From the NCBI RefSeq assembly GCF_009766095.1, contig NZ_LMUD01000009.1:62001-126000 (forward strand): a stretch of 64,000 nucleotides of DNA. Direction: 5' to 3'. The notes under the pieces were generated by a model. It saw only the letters and a list, made by a program, of their open reading frames with translations, made no database searches and had not been told where the DNA came from. Made by a program: the position numbers and the translations under genes. How positions within the stretch are numbered: position 1 is the first letter of the stretch; the number at the start of each line of letters is the position of its first letter. Shown one piece after another: positions 44,464 through 53,601 of the stretch. This DNA comes from Granulicella sp. S190 (lineage in GTDB: Bacteria; Acidobacteriota; Terriglobia; Terriglobales; Acidobacteriaceae).

Positions 44464-46263
44464 TTGGCTGAGTTCAAGAACCCCAATCAACAGGGCGGCG
44501 GCGACAATAAATCGCTGCTCGTCATGATGCTCGTCCTGGTCACCGTCTTCTTTGGCCTGCAGTACTTCCGCTCGAAGAACAACCCGCAGACGGCTTCTCC
44601 GAATGCCAGCCAGAGCGCTCCCGCGAGTACGCCACAGGCTGCTCCGCAGGCGATGACTCCGGCAGCGGCGAACAGCACGCTCCCGGGCTCGGCTACGACT
44701 CCTTCGGTGCCGGCGGTGCAGGCCCAGGCAGAGGCGACCACGACGGTGGAGAACGAGCTCTATCGCATTACGTTTAGCAATCGCGGCGCCCAGGTCTCAA
44801 GCTGGATTTTGAAGAAGTACAAGGACTCCGATGGCAAGCCGCTGAACCTGGTGCATACGCAGGCGGCGCAGCAGTTCGGCTATCCGCTCTCGCTGTATAC
44901 GTACGACGCGGCGTTGACGGCGGGGCTGAGCAAGGCGCTGTATGTGCCGTCGGCGAGTGGGACGCTGGCTGCTCCGGCGAGCCTTACGTTCAACTATTCG
45001 GACGGCTCGACGACGGTGCGCAAGACGTTCTCGTTCGACGAGACTTACGTGCTGCATGCGGATGTTGAGGTGACACGGAACGGCGCTCCGGTTCGCACGC
45101 TGATCAACTGGCCCGGCGGCTTTGGCGATCAGGATAATGCTTCGGCGTATGCGGGCGCGCAGCTGGATGTTGCGCGGCATGCGAAGGAAGAGCACCTGGC
45201 GGCGAAGAAGGTTTCGGGCGGCGAGACGTTGAACGGGCCGTTCGATTGGGCGGGCACGAGTGATACTTATTTTGCTGCGATCTTTCTGCCGGATTCACCG
45301 GATACCTCGTCGCTGGTGATGTCACATAACCAGCTGGATGTGGCGAAGACGATTCGGCGTACGGGACTTGGCTCGGGTGCTCCGGCGAAGGGAGCGATCG
45401 AGGTACCGATTCTGGGCGCAGCGCTGGGCGATACCAGCGGACGGACGCAGACCCGCGTGTATGTTGGGCCCAAGGCCGTGAATGTGCTACGGGGGATTCA
45501 CGCGACGGGCGATACGATTACGCTAGAGCCGCTGCTGGACTTCGGCTTCTTCGGGCCGATCGGGAAGTACCTGTTCCTGTCGCTGCAGTTTATCCATGCG
45601 CACATTACGTCGAACTGGGGCTGGTCGATTGTGCTGCTGACGGTGCTGATCAACCTGCTGATTCTGCCGTTGCGCGTGAAGACGATGCAGAGCGGGCTGA
45701 AGATGCAGCGGATTCAGCCGCAGATGGACGCGATCAAGGAGCGATACAAGAAGTACAAGGCGACCGATCCGAAGCGCAACGAGATGAACGTCGAGATCAT
45801 GAAGCTGCAGAAGGATAATGGAGTGAACATGTTCGGCGGGTGTATTCCTACGCTGATCCAGATGCCGCTGCTGTTTGCGTTCTTCAGCATGCTGCCGAAG
45901 GTGGTGGAGCTGCGGCAGGCGCACTGGTTCTGGCTGCCGGATCTGTCGAGCGCCGACCCGTATCACATTCTGCCTATCGTGATGATTGTCAGCCAGTTCC
46001 TGGTGCAGTTCTACACGCCGTCGCCGGGTGTCGATCCGCAGCAGCAGAAGATGATGGCGTTCATGATGCCGGCGGTCTCGGGATATATGACCTGGAACTA
46101 TGCGTCGGGGCTGGCTCTTTACTGGACGATCGGGAACCTGATCAGCATCGTGCAGCAGTCGGTGATGAATCGGACCAGCCTGGGCCGGGAGATGCGGGAG
46201 ATTGCGGCGAAACGCGCTCGCCGCAAGGCAGGAGCGCCCACTACCATTTCGGGAAAACGGTGA
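44464..46263 (+). CDS. yidC: Membrane protein insertase YidC
   Basis: A 599-aa YidC of the long Gram-negative type. The N-terminal membrane helix (SLLVMMLVLVTVFFGLQYF), a large periplasmic domain (about 85-370) and the C-terminal insertase core with ITSNWGWSIVLLTVLINLLI, and the last helices QKMMAFMMPAVSGYMTWN, are all present. Start is TTG at 44464 with AGGAAG upstream, matching the family N-terminus MAEFKNPNQQGGG. Confidence 0.92.
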   Translation: MAEFKNPNQQGGGDNKSLLVMMLVLVTVFFGLQYFRSKNNPQTASPNASQSAPASTPQAAPQAMTPAAANSTLPGSATTPSVPAVQAQAEATTTVENELYRITFSNRGAQVSSWILKKYKDSDGKPLNLVHTQAAQQFGYPLSLYTYDAALTAGLSKALYVPSASGTLAAPASLTFNYSDGSTTVRKTFSFDETYVLHADVEVTRNGAPVRTLINWPGGFGDQDNASAYAGAQLDVARHAKEEHLAAKKVSGGETLNGPFDWAGTSDTYFAAIFLPDSPDTSSLVMSHNQLDVAKTIRRTGLGSGAPAKGAIEVPILGAALGDTSGRTQTRVYVGPKAVNVLRGIHATGDTITLEPLLDFGFFGPIGKYLFLSLQFIHAHITSNWGWSIVLLTVLINLLILPLRVKTMQSGLKMQRIQPQMDAIKERYKKYKATDPKRNEMNVEIMKLQKDNGVNMFGGCIPTLIQMPLLFAFFSMLPKVVELRQAHWFWLPDLSSADPYHILPIVMIVSQFLVQFYTPSPGVDPQQQKMMAFMMPAVSGYMTWNYASGLALYWTIGNLISIVQQSVMNRTSLGREMREIAAKRARRKAGAPTTISGKR

Positions 46264-46368
46264 ATTTTAACAGGCTCCGGAGATTTTGACAGGTTCCAGA
46301 TACGAGCGGAAGTGATACTACTTTGAGATAATGGTAATAACGCTCGTACTTTGGAACCTGGTTGTTAC

Positions 46369-46989
46369 ATGATGACGAACCCCTTTATGGATCAGGGCCA
46401 TGCGGTAAAGAAGGTTAGAGACTTTCTAAAGGTTTTGACGGATACAGGAAGTTTCGATCTGCAATCCAACATCCTTGCCTGCAACGGCCACGTGCAACCC
46501 AGCCCTGATGCTCCTGTCAGTGCGGACTCCCCTGTCTCAACCGGTACACCACAGACTCCGCTTATCTGCGTTGAGTTTACGGGCCGGGACACCTCCCTTC
46601 TTCTGGCCCGCAACGGCGAACTGCTTCACGCTCTCGAGCACGTCGCCGCGAAGATTCTCCGCCTGGAACCCGAAGAACACGATCTGATCTTCTTCGATGC
46701 TGAGGGCTTCAAAGCCAAGCGGGACCGCGAGCTTCATCTGTCTGCCGAGACTGCTATCGAACAGGTTCGGGCCACCAACAGGCCCTACTCTTTTCCGCCG
46801 ATGACCTCGCGCGAACGCCGCATGCTCCACCTTGCGCTGGCAAAGTCCGGCTTGCCGACGGCCTCTTCGGGCGAAGGTCCAAGAAGGTTCGTGATTCTTT
46901 ATCCGGATGGCCCGGTACCCACTACACCCGAGTCGCCTCAGACGGCAGAGCGTACGCGAGCGATTCAGAACAGCTTTCGCCGCCGCTAA
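46369..46989 (+). CDS. jag: Jag/KhpB-like RNA-binding protein (KH plus R3H)
   Basis: A 206-aa protein after yidC, the usual place of Jag. A Jag-type KH pattern is visible (DTSLLLARNGELLHALEHVA) and an R3H domain near the end (YSFPPMTSRERRMLHLALAK). The N-terminal jag part is short. The start is ATG at 46369 or 46372. It is followed by an unrelated convergent gene, not by mnmE. Confidence 0.8.
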   Translation: MMTNPFMDQGHAVKKVRDFLKVLTDTGSFDLQSNILACNGHVQPSPDAPVSADSPVSTGTPQTPLICVEFTGRDTSLLLARNGELLHALEHVAAKILRLEPEEHDLIFFDAEGFKAKRDRELHLSAETAIEQVRATNRPYSFPPMTSRERRMLHLALAKSGLPTASSGEGPRRFVILYPDGPVPTTPESPQTAERTRAIQNSFRRR

Positions 46990-47009
46990 AGACGCTCCCA
47001 CTTAGTGAA

Positions 47010-47573
47010 TCAGCTCTGGGAGTACGGCACCAGACCGCCCGCTTCCCATCTTTTCTTTCCCGGCTTGCTTTCAGAGGGTGTGGCAATGGTCACGGATTGC
47101 CCGTCGAGGTACCGATGCCAGTCCTCAGACTCAGCCACTTGCTTGATGTGCTCATTTCGTTTCATCAGAAATGCGACGAGGTGTCGCTTGACCACCAACT
47201 TTGTCGCAAACCGTCCAAGCGCACCCCAGGGAGCTGTGAACCGGACCTCATCCCTGATCCGGGTGCCTTCGTCCATGGCCGCAAAGTGATGCTCGTGCTC
47301 GAAGTGGGAGAAGACACCCTTGACCATGGAGTCGCGAAAGTAAGAGTAGGGGCGCATAGAGTCGATTCTGCTCTTGTGGCGCAGCTTCAGTCCGAGATGC
47401 CGGCCACGAAAGGTGACCGTCTCGCCTTCGCTGATAAGGCCTGTCATTACCCCATCGACCGCACTCTCACCAGAGGAGCGTGCCGAAGCCACATGAAGAT
47501 CGACACTCAGGCTAAGCAGAAAGACCCGTTCTACGGGTGCATCTATCCAGGTTTCTAATTGAATCGTTTCCAT
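47010..47573 (-). CDS. SRPBCC (START-like) family protein 1
   Basis: A 187-aa protein with the SRPBCC pattern: IDAPVERVFLLSLSVDLHV at the N-terminus, the central PYSYFRDSMVKGVFSHFEHE, and FTAPWGALGRFATKLVV near the end. Such START-like domains bind hydrophobic ligands; similar proteins are annotated as cell-division inhibitor-like. It shares the pattern VAESEDWHRYL with the 48628-49113 protein (VAESQEWRRYL), so they are paralogues. Confidence 0.7.
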   Translation of the reverse strand: METIQLETWIDAPVERVFLLSLSVDLHVASARSSGESAVDGVMTGLISEGETVTFRGRHLGLKLRHKSRIDSMRPYSYFRDSMVKGVFSHFEHEHHFAAMDEGTRIRDEVRFTAPWGALGRFATKLVVKRHLVAFLMKRNEHIKQVAESEDWHRYLDGQSVTIATPSESKPGKKRWEAGGLVPYSQS

Positions 47574-47619
47574 GGCCCGTCACCATTTACTTTTTAGTAC
47601 TCGGCGTAACGAGAATAGA

Positions 47620-48528
47620 TTACGCCAGTAATAGTACTTTTCCTATACCACCTTTTTCCGCGGCAGCCTGCGCCTCGCCTGCATCGGCCAATGGCACCAT
47701 CCGGTCGATTGGGATGACGAACCGTCCTTCGGCCACATCTTCGGCCATCCTTCGGAGCGTCTTTGTATCCGGGACCGCTTGGACAGGCTCGATCCTGACA
47801 GTGGGGTGCATCTTTGCGTTGCCGGGAGGCCCGAGGACCGAAGCGAAGACACCACCCTGCTTGACCTTTGCCAGCAGGGTCTCCGCAGTCTTGCCGCCCA
47901 CGGTGTCGGCTATCGCATCGAGGAATCCAAGTTTGTCGACTGCCTGCGGGTCGTCGAGTGCGAGCACGTGGTCGACGCCGAGGCTCTCCGCTTGTTTGAG
48001 CTGCGATTTTTTTACTCCAGCGAAGACGACGGCTCCCGCCTTCTTCGCGGTCCATACGGCAGAGCGGCCGACACCGCCCACGGCGCCGGACACGAGGACT
48101 GTCTGGCCTTTCTCGATCTTCGTGCCGCGCGTGATCAACTGCTCCCCGGTCAAGGTGACCAGAGGCAACGCCGCCGCCTTTACCAGATCCAGCTTTTCAG
48201 GAACCAGTGCAAGGTCGGATGCCTTCACCACTACGAGTTCGGCGTAGGCTTTTGTCGTGAGCGCCATCACCTTATCGCCGGGGGCGAATCCGGTGACGCG
48301 GCCGCCAATCTCGCGCACGATGCCGGAGATATCTCTTCCAAGGATTGCCGGCAGTTCGAGAGGGAAGTTTTGCCTCGCCTCGCCACTGCGCATCTTGTAG
48401 TCGATGGGGTTTACGCTGCTTGCGGCGACTCTTACGAGCACCTCTCCCAGACCAGCCACAGGATCAGGCATGCCCTCATACTTCAACTTGTCCGGTCTAC
48501 CGTACTCGTGCAACACGACAGCCTTCAT
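47620..48528 (-). CDS. Zinc-free MDR alcohol dehydrogenase / quinone reductase-like protein
   Basis: A 302-aa medium-chain dehydrogenase/reductase: MKAVVLHEYGRPDKLKYEG, SSVNPIDYKMRSGEA, LPAILGRDISGIVREIGG, and a NADPH-binding QTVLVSGAVGGVGRSA. No structural zinc Cys cluster is visible, which suggests a quinone oxidoreductase type. The ATG at 48528 has GAGGTG upstream. It is sandwiched between the two SRPBCC paralogues on the same strand. Confidence 0.85.
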   Translation of the reverse strand: MKAVVLHEYGRPDKLKYEGMPDPVAGLGEVLVRVAASSVNPIDYKMRSGEARQNFPLELPAILGRDISGIVREIGGRVTGFAPGDKVMALTTKAYAELVVVKASDLALVPEKLDLVKAAALPLVTLTGEQLITRGTKIEKGQTVLVSGAVGGVGRSAVWTAKKAGAVVFAGVKKSQLKQAESLGVDHVLALDDPQAVDKLGFLDAIADTVGGKTAETLLAKVKQGGVFASVLGPPGNAKMHPTVRIEPVQAVPDTKTLRRMAEDVAEGRFVIPIDRMVPLADAGEAQAAAEKGGIGKVLLLA

Positions 48529-48627
48529 GGAAAACACCTCATACCCAGGTAAGATGCATAACGCAACGCATCTGCCCATGCGGTTAGACGAGGTAGCACA
48601 GTATTGTGTGTTTGGGGGTGTTCCGCG

Positions 48628-49113
48628 TTACGGTTCCGCGTGGATCTCTTCCGGGAGATATCTTCGCCACTCCTGGCTTTCGGCAACCTTCTTCAGCAGT
48701 TGCATGCGGCGGCGCAGCACACGGGAGATGTAGGGCACGAGGATGGTCTGAGCGACGATCCTTCCTATCCAGGAGAGCGGCAGCGTAAATCGAATCTTGT
48801 CGTTCAGGACGGTGCGCCCATCCATATAGAAGAGATGATGGTCGTGCTGGAATCGTTTGAACCGCCCACGGCCCATCGTGTCCTGGAAGTAGGTTGGCCG
48901 CTCGTAACGTGTGATGAAGCTCTCATGCATCTGCGGAAAGCCGAACTTCCATCCTGCCCAGAGCAGATGATCTCCGCCTACGATCATGCCAGTGGTCTTG
49001 CCTTCGATCGGCTTCATTCCCAGTGTTCTTCCCACCAACTCAATGTTGGTCGAAAGCAGAAAACATCTCTCGATCGGAGCATTGATATGAACACTGTCGC
49101 TAATCGTAAACAT
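48628..49113 (-). CDS. SRPBCC (START-like) family protein 2
   Basis: A 161-aa protein with the same overall pattern as 47010-47573: INAPIERCFLLSTNIELVGR, PTYFQDTMGRGRFKRFQHDH, then FTLPLSWIGRIVAQTIL and VAESQEWRRYL. I chose the ATG at 49113 (MFTISDSVHINAP) because AGGGGACCG precedes it; the frame extends 13 codons further. Confidence 0.7.
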   Translation of the reverse strand: MFTISDSVHINAPIERCFLLSTNIELVGRTLGMKPIEGKTTGMIVGGDHLLWAGWKFGFPQMHESFITRYERPTYFQDTMGRGRFKRFQHDHHLFYMDGRTVLNDKIRFTLPLSWIGRIVAQTILVPYISRVLRRRMQLLKKVAESQEWRRYLPEEIHAEP

Positions 49114-49260
49114 CGGTCCCCTGTCGATTGTACTGTTTCCGAGGCGTGTCACTCAAGCTAAACCTTTGCTCGTCAACAGATCCGCCATTTTGCGGCGAAT
49201 CGTTTCTGCTGTGCTGTCTGCCCTCGAAGGTGATCCGGCGTAACCGGGACAGTACATCTC

Positions 49261-49620
49261 TCAACTCGATGAGAAGCCTCGTTCGGCTTCGGCTTTCTGA
49301 TGGCAGCTATGACACAGCAGTTGAGTATTTCTTGCAGTATACCCGTCGATAGCGCGAAACCGATCAAGCTCTGCTCCACGGGCGGGCAACGCCTGCTGAC
49401 AAATGGCGCAGAGTCCGAGCTGGCTCCTTCGCTTTGCCTCCTTCAGCTTGCGTCGCTGCGTCGGTGTTCCGCGCTCGTCGAACTCCAATCGCTTCAGGAT
49501 GTATCGCCGCAACTGGAAGAGCCGGTCGCGGTCTTCGCCAGCGACGGCGCTGATCTGTGCGCGTAGCTGGTCGAGGATCGCAATCGCTGCGGCCCGATCG
49601 TTGTCAGAGAGCGAAGCCAT
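49261..49620 (-). CDS. HNH/endonuclease VII-like small zinc protein
   Basis: A 119-aa protein. Its N-terminal helical part (AAAIAILDQLRAQISAVAGE) precedes a basic segment (TQRRKLKEAKRRSQ) and a Cys4 core: GLCAICQQALPARGAELDRF and LLCHSCHQKAEAERGF. This is the layout of HNH/recombination endonuclease VII fingers, but the usual DH pair reads DR, so nuclease activity is uncertain. GAGGA precedes the ATG. It lies directly downstream of thrS on the same strand. Confidence 0.6.
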   Translation of the reverse strand: MASLSDNDRAAAIAILDQLRAQISAVAGEDRDRLFQLRRYILKRLEFDERGTPTQRRKLKEAKRRSQLGLCAICQQALPARGAELDRFRAIDGYTARNTQLLCHSCHQKAEAERGFSSS

Positions 49621-49697
49621 GGTGGGTCCTCGAGAAGTTAGCGAGTCAGCAAGCTAGCAAGGCAGTTAGCTCTCAGCTTCGCTTGGCTTCTTTGTTT

Positions 49698-51728
49698 CTA
49701 GAGTGCAACCGTCTTCGAAGCGAGCAGCCCCTTGGCTCGCTCGATGAACTCGGTGAGCGCGACGCTGCCCTCATCGCCTTTGCCTCGAGTCCTTACGCTG
49801 ACTGCCTCCGCTGCTGCTTCCTTGTCGCCCATCACGAGAACGAATGGTATCTTCTGCAGCGTGAACTCGCGGATCTTCGCGTTCATCTTCTCGTTCCGCT
49901 GGTCGAGCTCCACGCGCAGGCCCGCAGCTTCGAGCTTCGCTTTGACCGCGATGGCGTAGTCTACATGCTTCTCCGAGATGGGCACGATGCCTATCTGCAC
50001 CGGAGCGAGCCACATGGGAAATGCTCCGGCGTAGTGCTCGATGAGTACACCGAAGAAGCGCTCGACCGAACCGAAGAGCGCGCGATGCACCATGACGGGC
50101 TGATGCAGCTCACCGTCTTCGCCTTTGTACTCGAGCTCGAAGCGCGCAGGCAGGTTGAAGTCGAACTGCACAGTGGACAACTGCCACATGCGGCCGAGGA
50201 CGTCGACGAGTTTGATGTCGATCTTCGGGCCGTAGAAAGCGGCCTCTCCCGCAATCTCGCGGAATGGAATTCCTTTGCGGCCGAGAGCGGACTTCAGTGA
50301 ATTGATCGCGAGGTTCCAGTTCTCTTCACTGCCGGTGTAGCTCTTGCGGTCGTTCGGGTCCCAGGTGGAGAGCTCGACCTTGAACTCTTCGAAGCCGAAG
50401 GTGTGGAGTACGCTCTGCGCGAAGTCGATGCAGGCGACCACCTCGTCTTCGATCTGCGAAGGCGTGCAGAAGATGTGCGCGTCGTCCTGAGTAAAGCCGC
50501 GAACGCGCAGCAGGCCGTGCATGGTTCCGCTGCGCTCGTAACGATAGACGTTGCCCAGCTCCGCGTAGCGCACTGGCAGATCGCGATAGCTGCGCGGGGA
50601 GTTTTTGTAGATGAGGATGTGGCCGGGACAGTTCATCGGCTTGAGCCGGTACTCCGCGTCGTCGAGCTCCATCGGCGGATACATGTTCTGCGAGTAGAAG
50701 CCCTCATGCCCGGAGATCTTCCAGAGGTCGCGCCGCATGATGTGGGGCGTGTATACCATATCGTAACCGCGACGGATACACTCTTCGCGCATCCAGTCTT
50801 CCATCGTCTTGCGGATGAGGCCGCCCTTGGGATGCCAGAAGATGAGGCCCGATCCGGCGACCTCCTGGATGGAGAAGAGGTCGAGCTGCTTGCCGAGCAC
50901 GCGGTGGTCGCGCGCTTTGATCTCTTCGAGGCGCTTGAAGTGCGCGTCGAGATCCTTCGTGTTGAAGAAGGCTGTGCCGTAGATGCGCTGCAGCTGCTGG
51001 TTCTTCTCGTCGCCGAGCCAGTAGGCGCCGGCAACCGAGGTGACCTTGAACGCCTTGACACGGCCCGTCGAAGGTACATGAGGACCACGGCAGAAGTCGA
51101 CAAACTTGCCGTTGCGATAGAGCGAGATCTCGTCGCCCGGCTGGGTAAACTTTTCGATGAAGTGAACCTTCATGAACTCGCCCTGCTCGGCGTAGTCCTT
51201 CAAGCCCATCTCTCGCGACTCCTCTTCGCGAAGGAACGTCTCATCGCGCGCGACGACCTCGGCCATGCGTGCTTCGATCGCGGCGAGGTCCTCGTCGCTG
51301 AAGGGTGTCTCGCGGTAGACGTCATAGAAGAAGCCGGAGTCGGTCGCCGGGCCGTGGCCAAGTTTGGTCTCGGGAAAGAGCTCGAGGATCGCCGTCGCCA
51401 TGACGTGTGCGGCGGAGTGACGCACCACCTTCAGTGCAGCTTCGTCGTTTTCCTTCAGCAGCTCGAGGGCAACGTCTTCTGTAAGAGGAGCTGAGAGATC
51501 TACCAGGCGCTCCCCGCTGGTGGCGCCGCCGTACATGGCGGCCTCTGAGGCCTCCTCGGTTTCGGCTGCTCCCGCGGCCACCGGCGTCAGCGGACGGATC
51601 CGCGCCACCACTACTGCTGCAGCCAGCCGGGGCGAGATGCTCATCGCTACGTCATGTGCTGTCGTACCGCGCGAAACCTCGCGCACTGAACCGTCCGGAA
51701 GCTGAATCCTGATCATCTGCTCGCTCAC
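49698..51728 (-). CDS. thrS: Threonyl-tRNA synthetase
   Basis: A 676-aa ThrS with an N-terminal TGS domain (IRIQLPDGSVREVSRGTT), the editing domain (VRHSAAHVMATAILELFPET; later YRNGKFVDFCRGPHVPSTG), and the class II core with FWHPKGGLIRKTMEDW, MNCPGHILIYKNSPRSYRDL and the C-terminal anticodon-binding domain (PVQIGIVPISEKHVDYA). I chose GTG at 51728: it lies 7 nt after TATTCT and gives MSEQMIRIQLPDG, close to relatives. ATG at 51716 is an alternative. Confidence 0.94.
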   Translation of the reverse strand: MSEQMIRIQLPDGSVREVSRGTTAHDVAMSISPRLAAAVVVARIRPLTPVAAGAAETEEASEAAMYGGATSGERLVDLSAPLTEDVALELLKENDEAALKVVRHSAAHVMATAILELFPETKLGHGPATDSGFFYDVYRETPFSDEDLAAIEARMAEVVARDETFLREEESREMGLKDYAEQGEFMKVHFIEKFTQPGDEISLYRNGKFVDFCRGPHVPSTGRVKAFKVTSVAGAYWLGDEKNQQLQRIYGTAFFNTKDLDAHFKRLEEIKARDHRVLGKQLDLFSIQEVAGSGLIFWHPKGGLIRKTMEDWMREECIRRGYDMVYTPHIMRRDLWKISGHEGFYSQNMYPPMELDDAEYRLKPMNCPGHILIYKNSPRSYRDLPVRYAELGNVYRYERSGTMHGLLRVRGFTQDDAHIFCTPSQIEDEVVACIDFAQSVLHTFGFEEFKVELSTWDPNDRKSYTGSEENWNLAINSLKSALGRKGIPFREIAGEAAFYGPKIDIKLVDVLGRMWQLSTVQFDFNLPARFELEYKGEDGELHQPVMVHRALFGSVERFFGVLIEHYAGAFPMWLAPVQIGIVPISEKHVDYAIAVKAKLEAAGLRVELDQRNEKMNAKIREFTLQKIPFVLVMGDKEAAAEAVSVRTRGKGDEGSVALTEFIERAKGLLASKTVAL

Positions 51729-51735
51729 ATCTTCA

Positions 51736-51741
51736 AGAATA
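51736..51741 (-). promoter_or_regulatory. -10 hexamer before thrS
   Basis: On the minus strand TATTCT ends 7 nt before the thrS GTG at 51728. No Shine-Dalgarno precedes that codon, consistent with a leaderless transcript. Confidence 0.4.
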
Positions 51742-51936
51742 GATGGTTGCCGCAAATCGCGTCGAGACTGCGTCCCTTTCACCCCGGGTGACGCCCCTCA
51801 CCTTTGGTCACGGAGGAGAGAGTTACTACGGGAGTATTCGTTTGCACGAGTGTGGGATGGCCGGTTTGGCCGACTGCAGCTACGGTGAAGAGGTTCGACG
51901 GTCCCCAGATACGGCCAACCGGCCCAGGACGACACT

Positions 51937-52266
51937 ATGCAGGTTTTGCTTCGAAGATCAGAGTACCGGCAAGACATTCACTGTCCCGTTTGCGGTCAGG
52001 GCTTCCGCCTCTACTGGGAGCTTGCGTCCTCTCCCGAGCGCGCCACGATGCGCTCCATCGTCCTCGGCGAACTTCGCGATCACCACTCCACGGAGCAGGG
52101 TGGCGAAAAGACTGCGGCAGCGCATCCGTTCGACCTCTTCCGGCTGCCGGGCTGGGCAGGGGCGCCGCAGTTCTCCCGTGCGTCGATGCTTGCAGGCCCG
52201 GTCAAGGCTCACAGCAATATCTCGAAGGTGGTCATGATCTCCCGGCGCGCCGAACAGGTGCGATAA
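51937..52266 (+). CDS. Small zinc-knuckle protein of unknown function
   Basis: A 109-aa protein with one CPVCGQGFRLYW knuckle (about residue 17) and an unusual conserved-looking FRLPGWAGAPQFSRAS. Divergent from thrS. No Shine-Dalgarno is obvious before the ATG at 51937. Family not recognised. It has host-like codon use. Confidence 0.5.
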   Translation: MQVLLRRSEYRQDIHCPVCGQGFRLYWELASSPERATMRSIVLGELRDHHSTEQGGEKTAAAHPFDLFRLPGWAGAPQFSRASMLAGPVKAHSNISKVVMISRRAEQVR

Positions 52267-52412
52267 CGTATCTACGCGGGTTGAGTAGTCCCCTTCAGAA
52301 GCTAATCTTTCCCGTAAAAACAGGGCCGCGTGCATCCGTCTCTGTTTCCTCACATCTATTTGGTAGTGGCCCAGGTTACCTGTGGCTAACTTCAAACTGA
52401 TTGAGGAAACAC

Positions 52413-53039
52413 ATGGCAACTCTTCTAAAGATCGACGTCAGCCCCCGCGGTGATCACTCCATCTCCCGCAAACTTGGCAACCACTTTGCGACCGAGTGGC
52501 AGTCTAATCACGTCGGCGGCGAGATCACCACTCGGGACCTTGCCACCACGAAGATCCCTTACGTTGACTTGCCGTGGATCGCTGGTGCCTTCTCCACTCC
52601 CGATCAGCACACCTCCGAGCACAAGGCTGCCCTCAAGCTCTCTGACGAGTTCATCGCGGAGTTTCTAGGCGCTGACGAGGTCCTGATCACGACACCGATG
52701 TATAACTTCGGCATTCCGGCGGTTCTCAAGGCCTGGATCGATCACATCGTCCGCCTGAACAAGACCTTCGCCTTCGGTCCAGAGGGTCTCAAGGGTCTCG
52801 CTGGCGGCAAGAAGGTCACTGTCATCATCGCCAGCGGCAGCGAGTACACCGCAGGATCCCCGATGGAGTCCTACAACCTCGAAGGTCCGTACTTCCGCGT
52901 GGTGCTGGGCTTCATAGGCATCACTGATCTCACGATCGTTCACGCCGGTGGTACCAACCAGGTCGCCCAGGGCAAGGTCACCGAACCGGTCTTCATCGAG
53001 AAGTTCATTCACGAGGTTGATCTCGCAGCCTCCAAATAA
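52413..53039 (+). CDS. azoR: FMN-dependent NADH:quinone/azo reductase
   Basis: A 208-aa flavodoxin-like AzoR: LLKIDVSPRGDHSISRKLGN (phosphate loop of FMN), TTPMYNFGIPAVLKAWIDHI and VTVIIASGSEYTAGSP. The ATG at 52413 has GAGGAAAC upstream. It reduces quinones and azo compounds with NADH, giving protection from electrophiles. A strong intrinsic terminator follows. Confidence 0.9.
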   Translation: MATLLKIDVSPRGDHSISRKLGNHFATEWQSNHVGGEITTRDLATTKIPYVDLPWIAGAFSTPDQHTSEHKAALKLSDEFIAEFLGADEVLITTPMYNFGIPAVLKAWIDHIVRLNKTFAFGPEGLKGLAGGKKVTVIIASGSEYTAGSPMESYNLEGPYFRVVLGFIGITDLTIVHAGGTNQVAQGKVTEPVFIEKFIHEVDLAASK

Positions 53040-53058
53040 CTCGAAGATCGCAGGAAAC

Positions 53059-53092
53059 GGCGGACAGCCCAGCAGCTGTCCGCCATTTGTTT
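53059..53092 (+). terminator. azoR terminator
   Basis: GGCGGACAGC (53059-53068) pairs exactly with GCTGTCCGCC (53075-53084) around CCAGCA, followed by ATTTGTTT. Confidence 0.85.
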
Positions 53093-53230
53093 GCCCAAAA
53101 TACTGTCAATCCTGGACCGTGGAGTGCCAGGCGATTTTTCGTAGAGGAAGCTGTGCGAGCGCAAAAGGAAAGGACCGCGCCAATGCTGACAGCGGTCCTA
53201 TTATTCAACTAGTAACTGTTGACAGTTTGG

Positions 53231-53365
53231 TTAAGCGATCTCCGGAACGCTCTTCATGGTCTGTTCCGCAGGCATATGATTCTTCAACCACACATTCGCC
53301 CTCCACCGACCGAAAAACGGTGCCACGGCGATCATTCCAAACGCGATACCTAAAGCTACGTGCAT
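53231..53365 (-). CDS. Small membrane protein
   Basis: A 44-aa protein with one hydrophobic segment (VALGIAFGMIAVAPFFG), then a basic patch and a short polar tail. AAGGAGA lies 6 nt before the ATG at 53365, the strongest evidence that it is real; the frame extends upstream but without support. It is convergent with azoR. Function unknown. Confidence 0.5.
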   Translation of the reverse strand: MHVALGIAFGMIAVAPFFGRWRANVWLKNHMPAEQTMKSVPEIA

Positions 53366-53589
53366 AAACTTCTCCTTTTTTCCCTCAGGGTTTAGAGACC
53401 CTTCCAGGGTTTGAACCGGCAGATTAGTTTGCAAAACATTGCATGTTGCAACTGTTGATACCTCACTATCGGCCCGTCGAACCATGCTCGATATCCCACC
53501 TTGGTGTTAGTCGCGGTACGACGGTGTAATGGGATATCCCAGGCAGGATCCACGATGCCGCCGCCCTGACCCAAACCCCCGTCATCGCC

Positions 53590-53595
53590 TAAAAT
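53590..53595 (+). promoter_or_regulatory. -10 hexamer of a probable leaderless folC promoter
   Basis: TAAAAT ends 6 nt before the folC ATG at 53602. A CTGACC at 53566-53571 lies 18 bp upstream as a possible -35. Confidence 0.5.
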
Positions 53596-53601
53596 AGCCG
53601 C

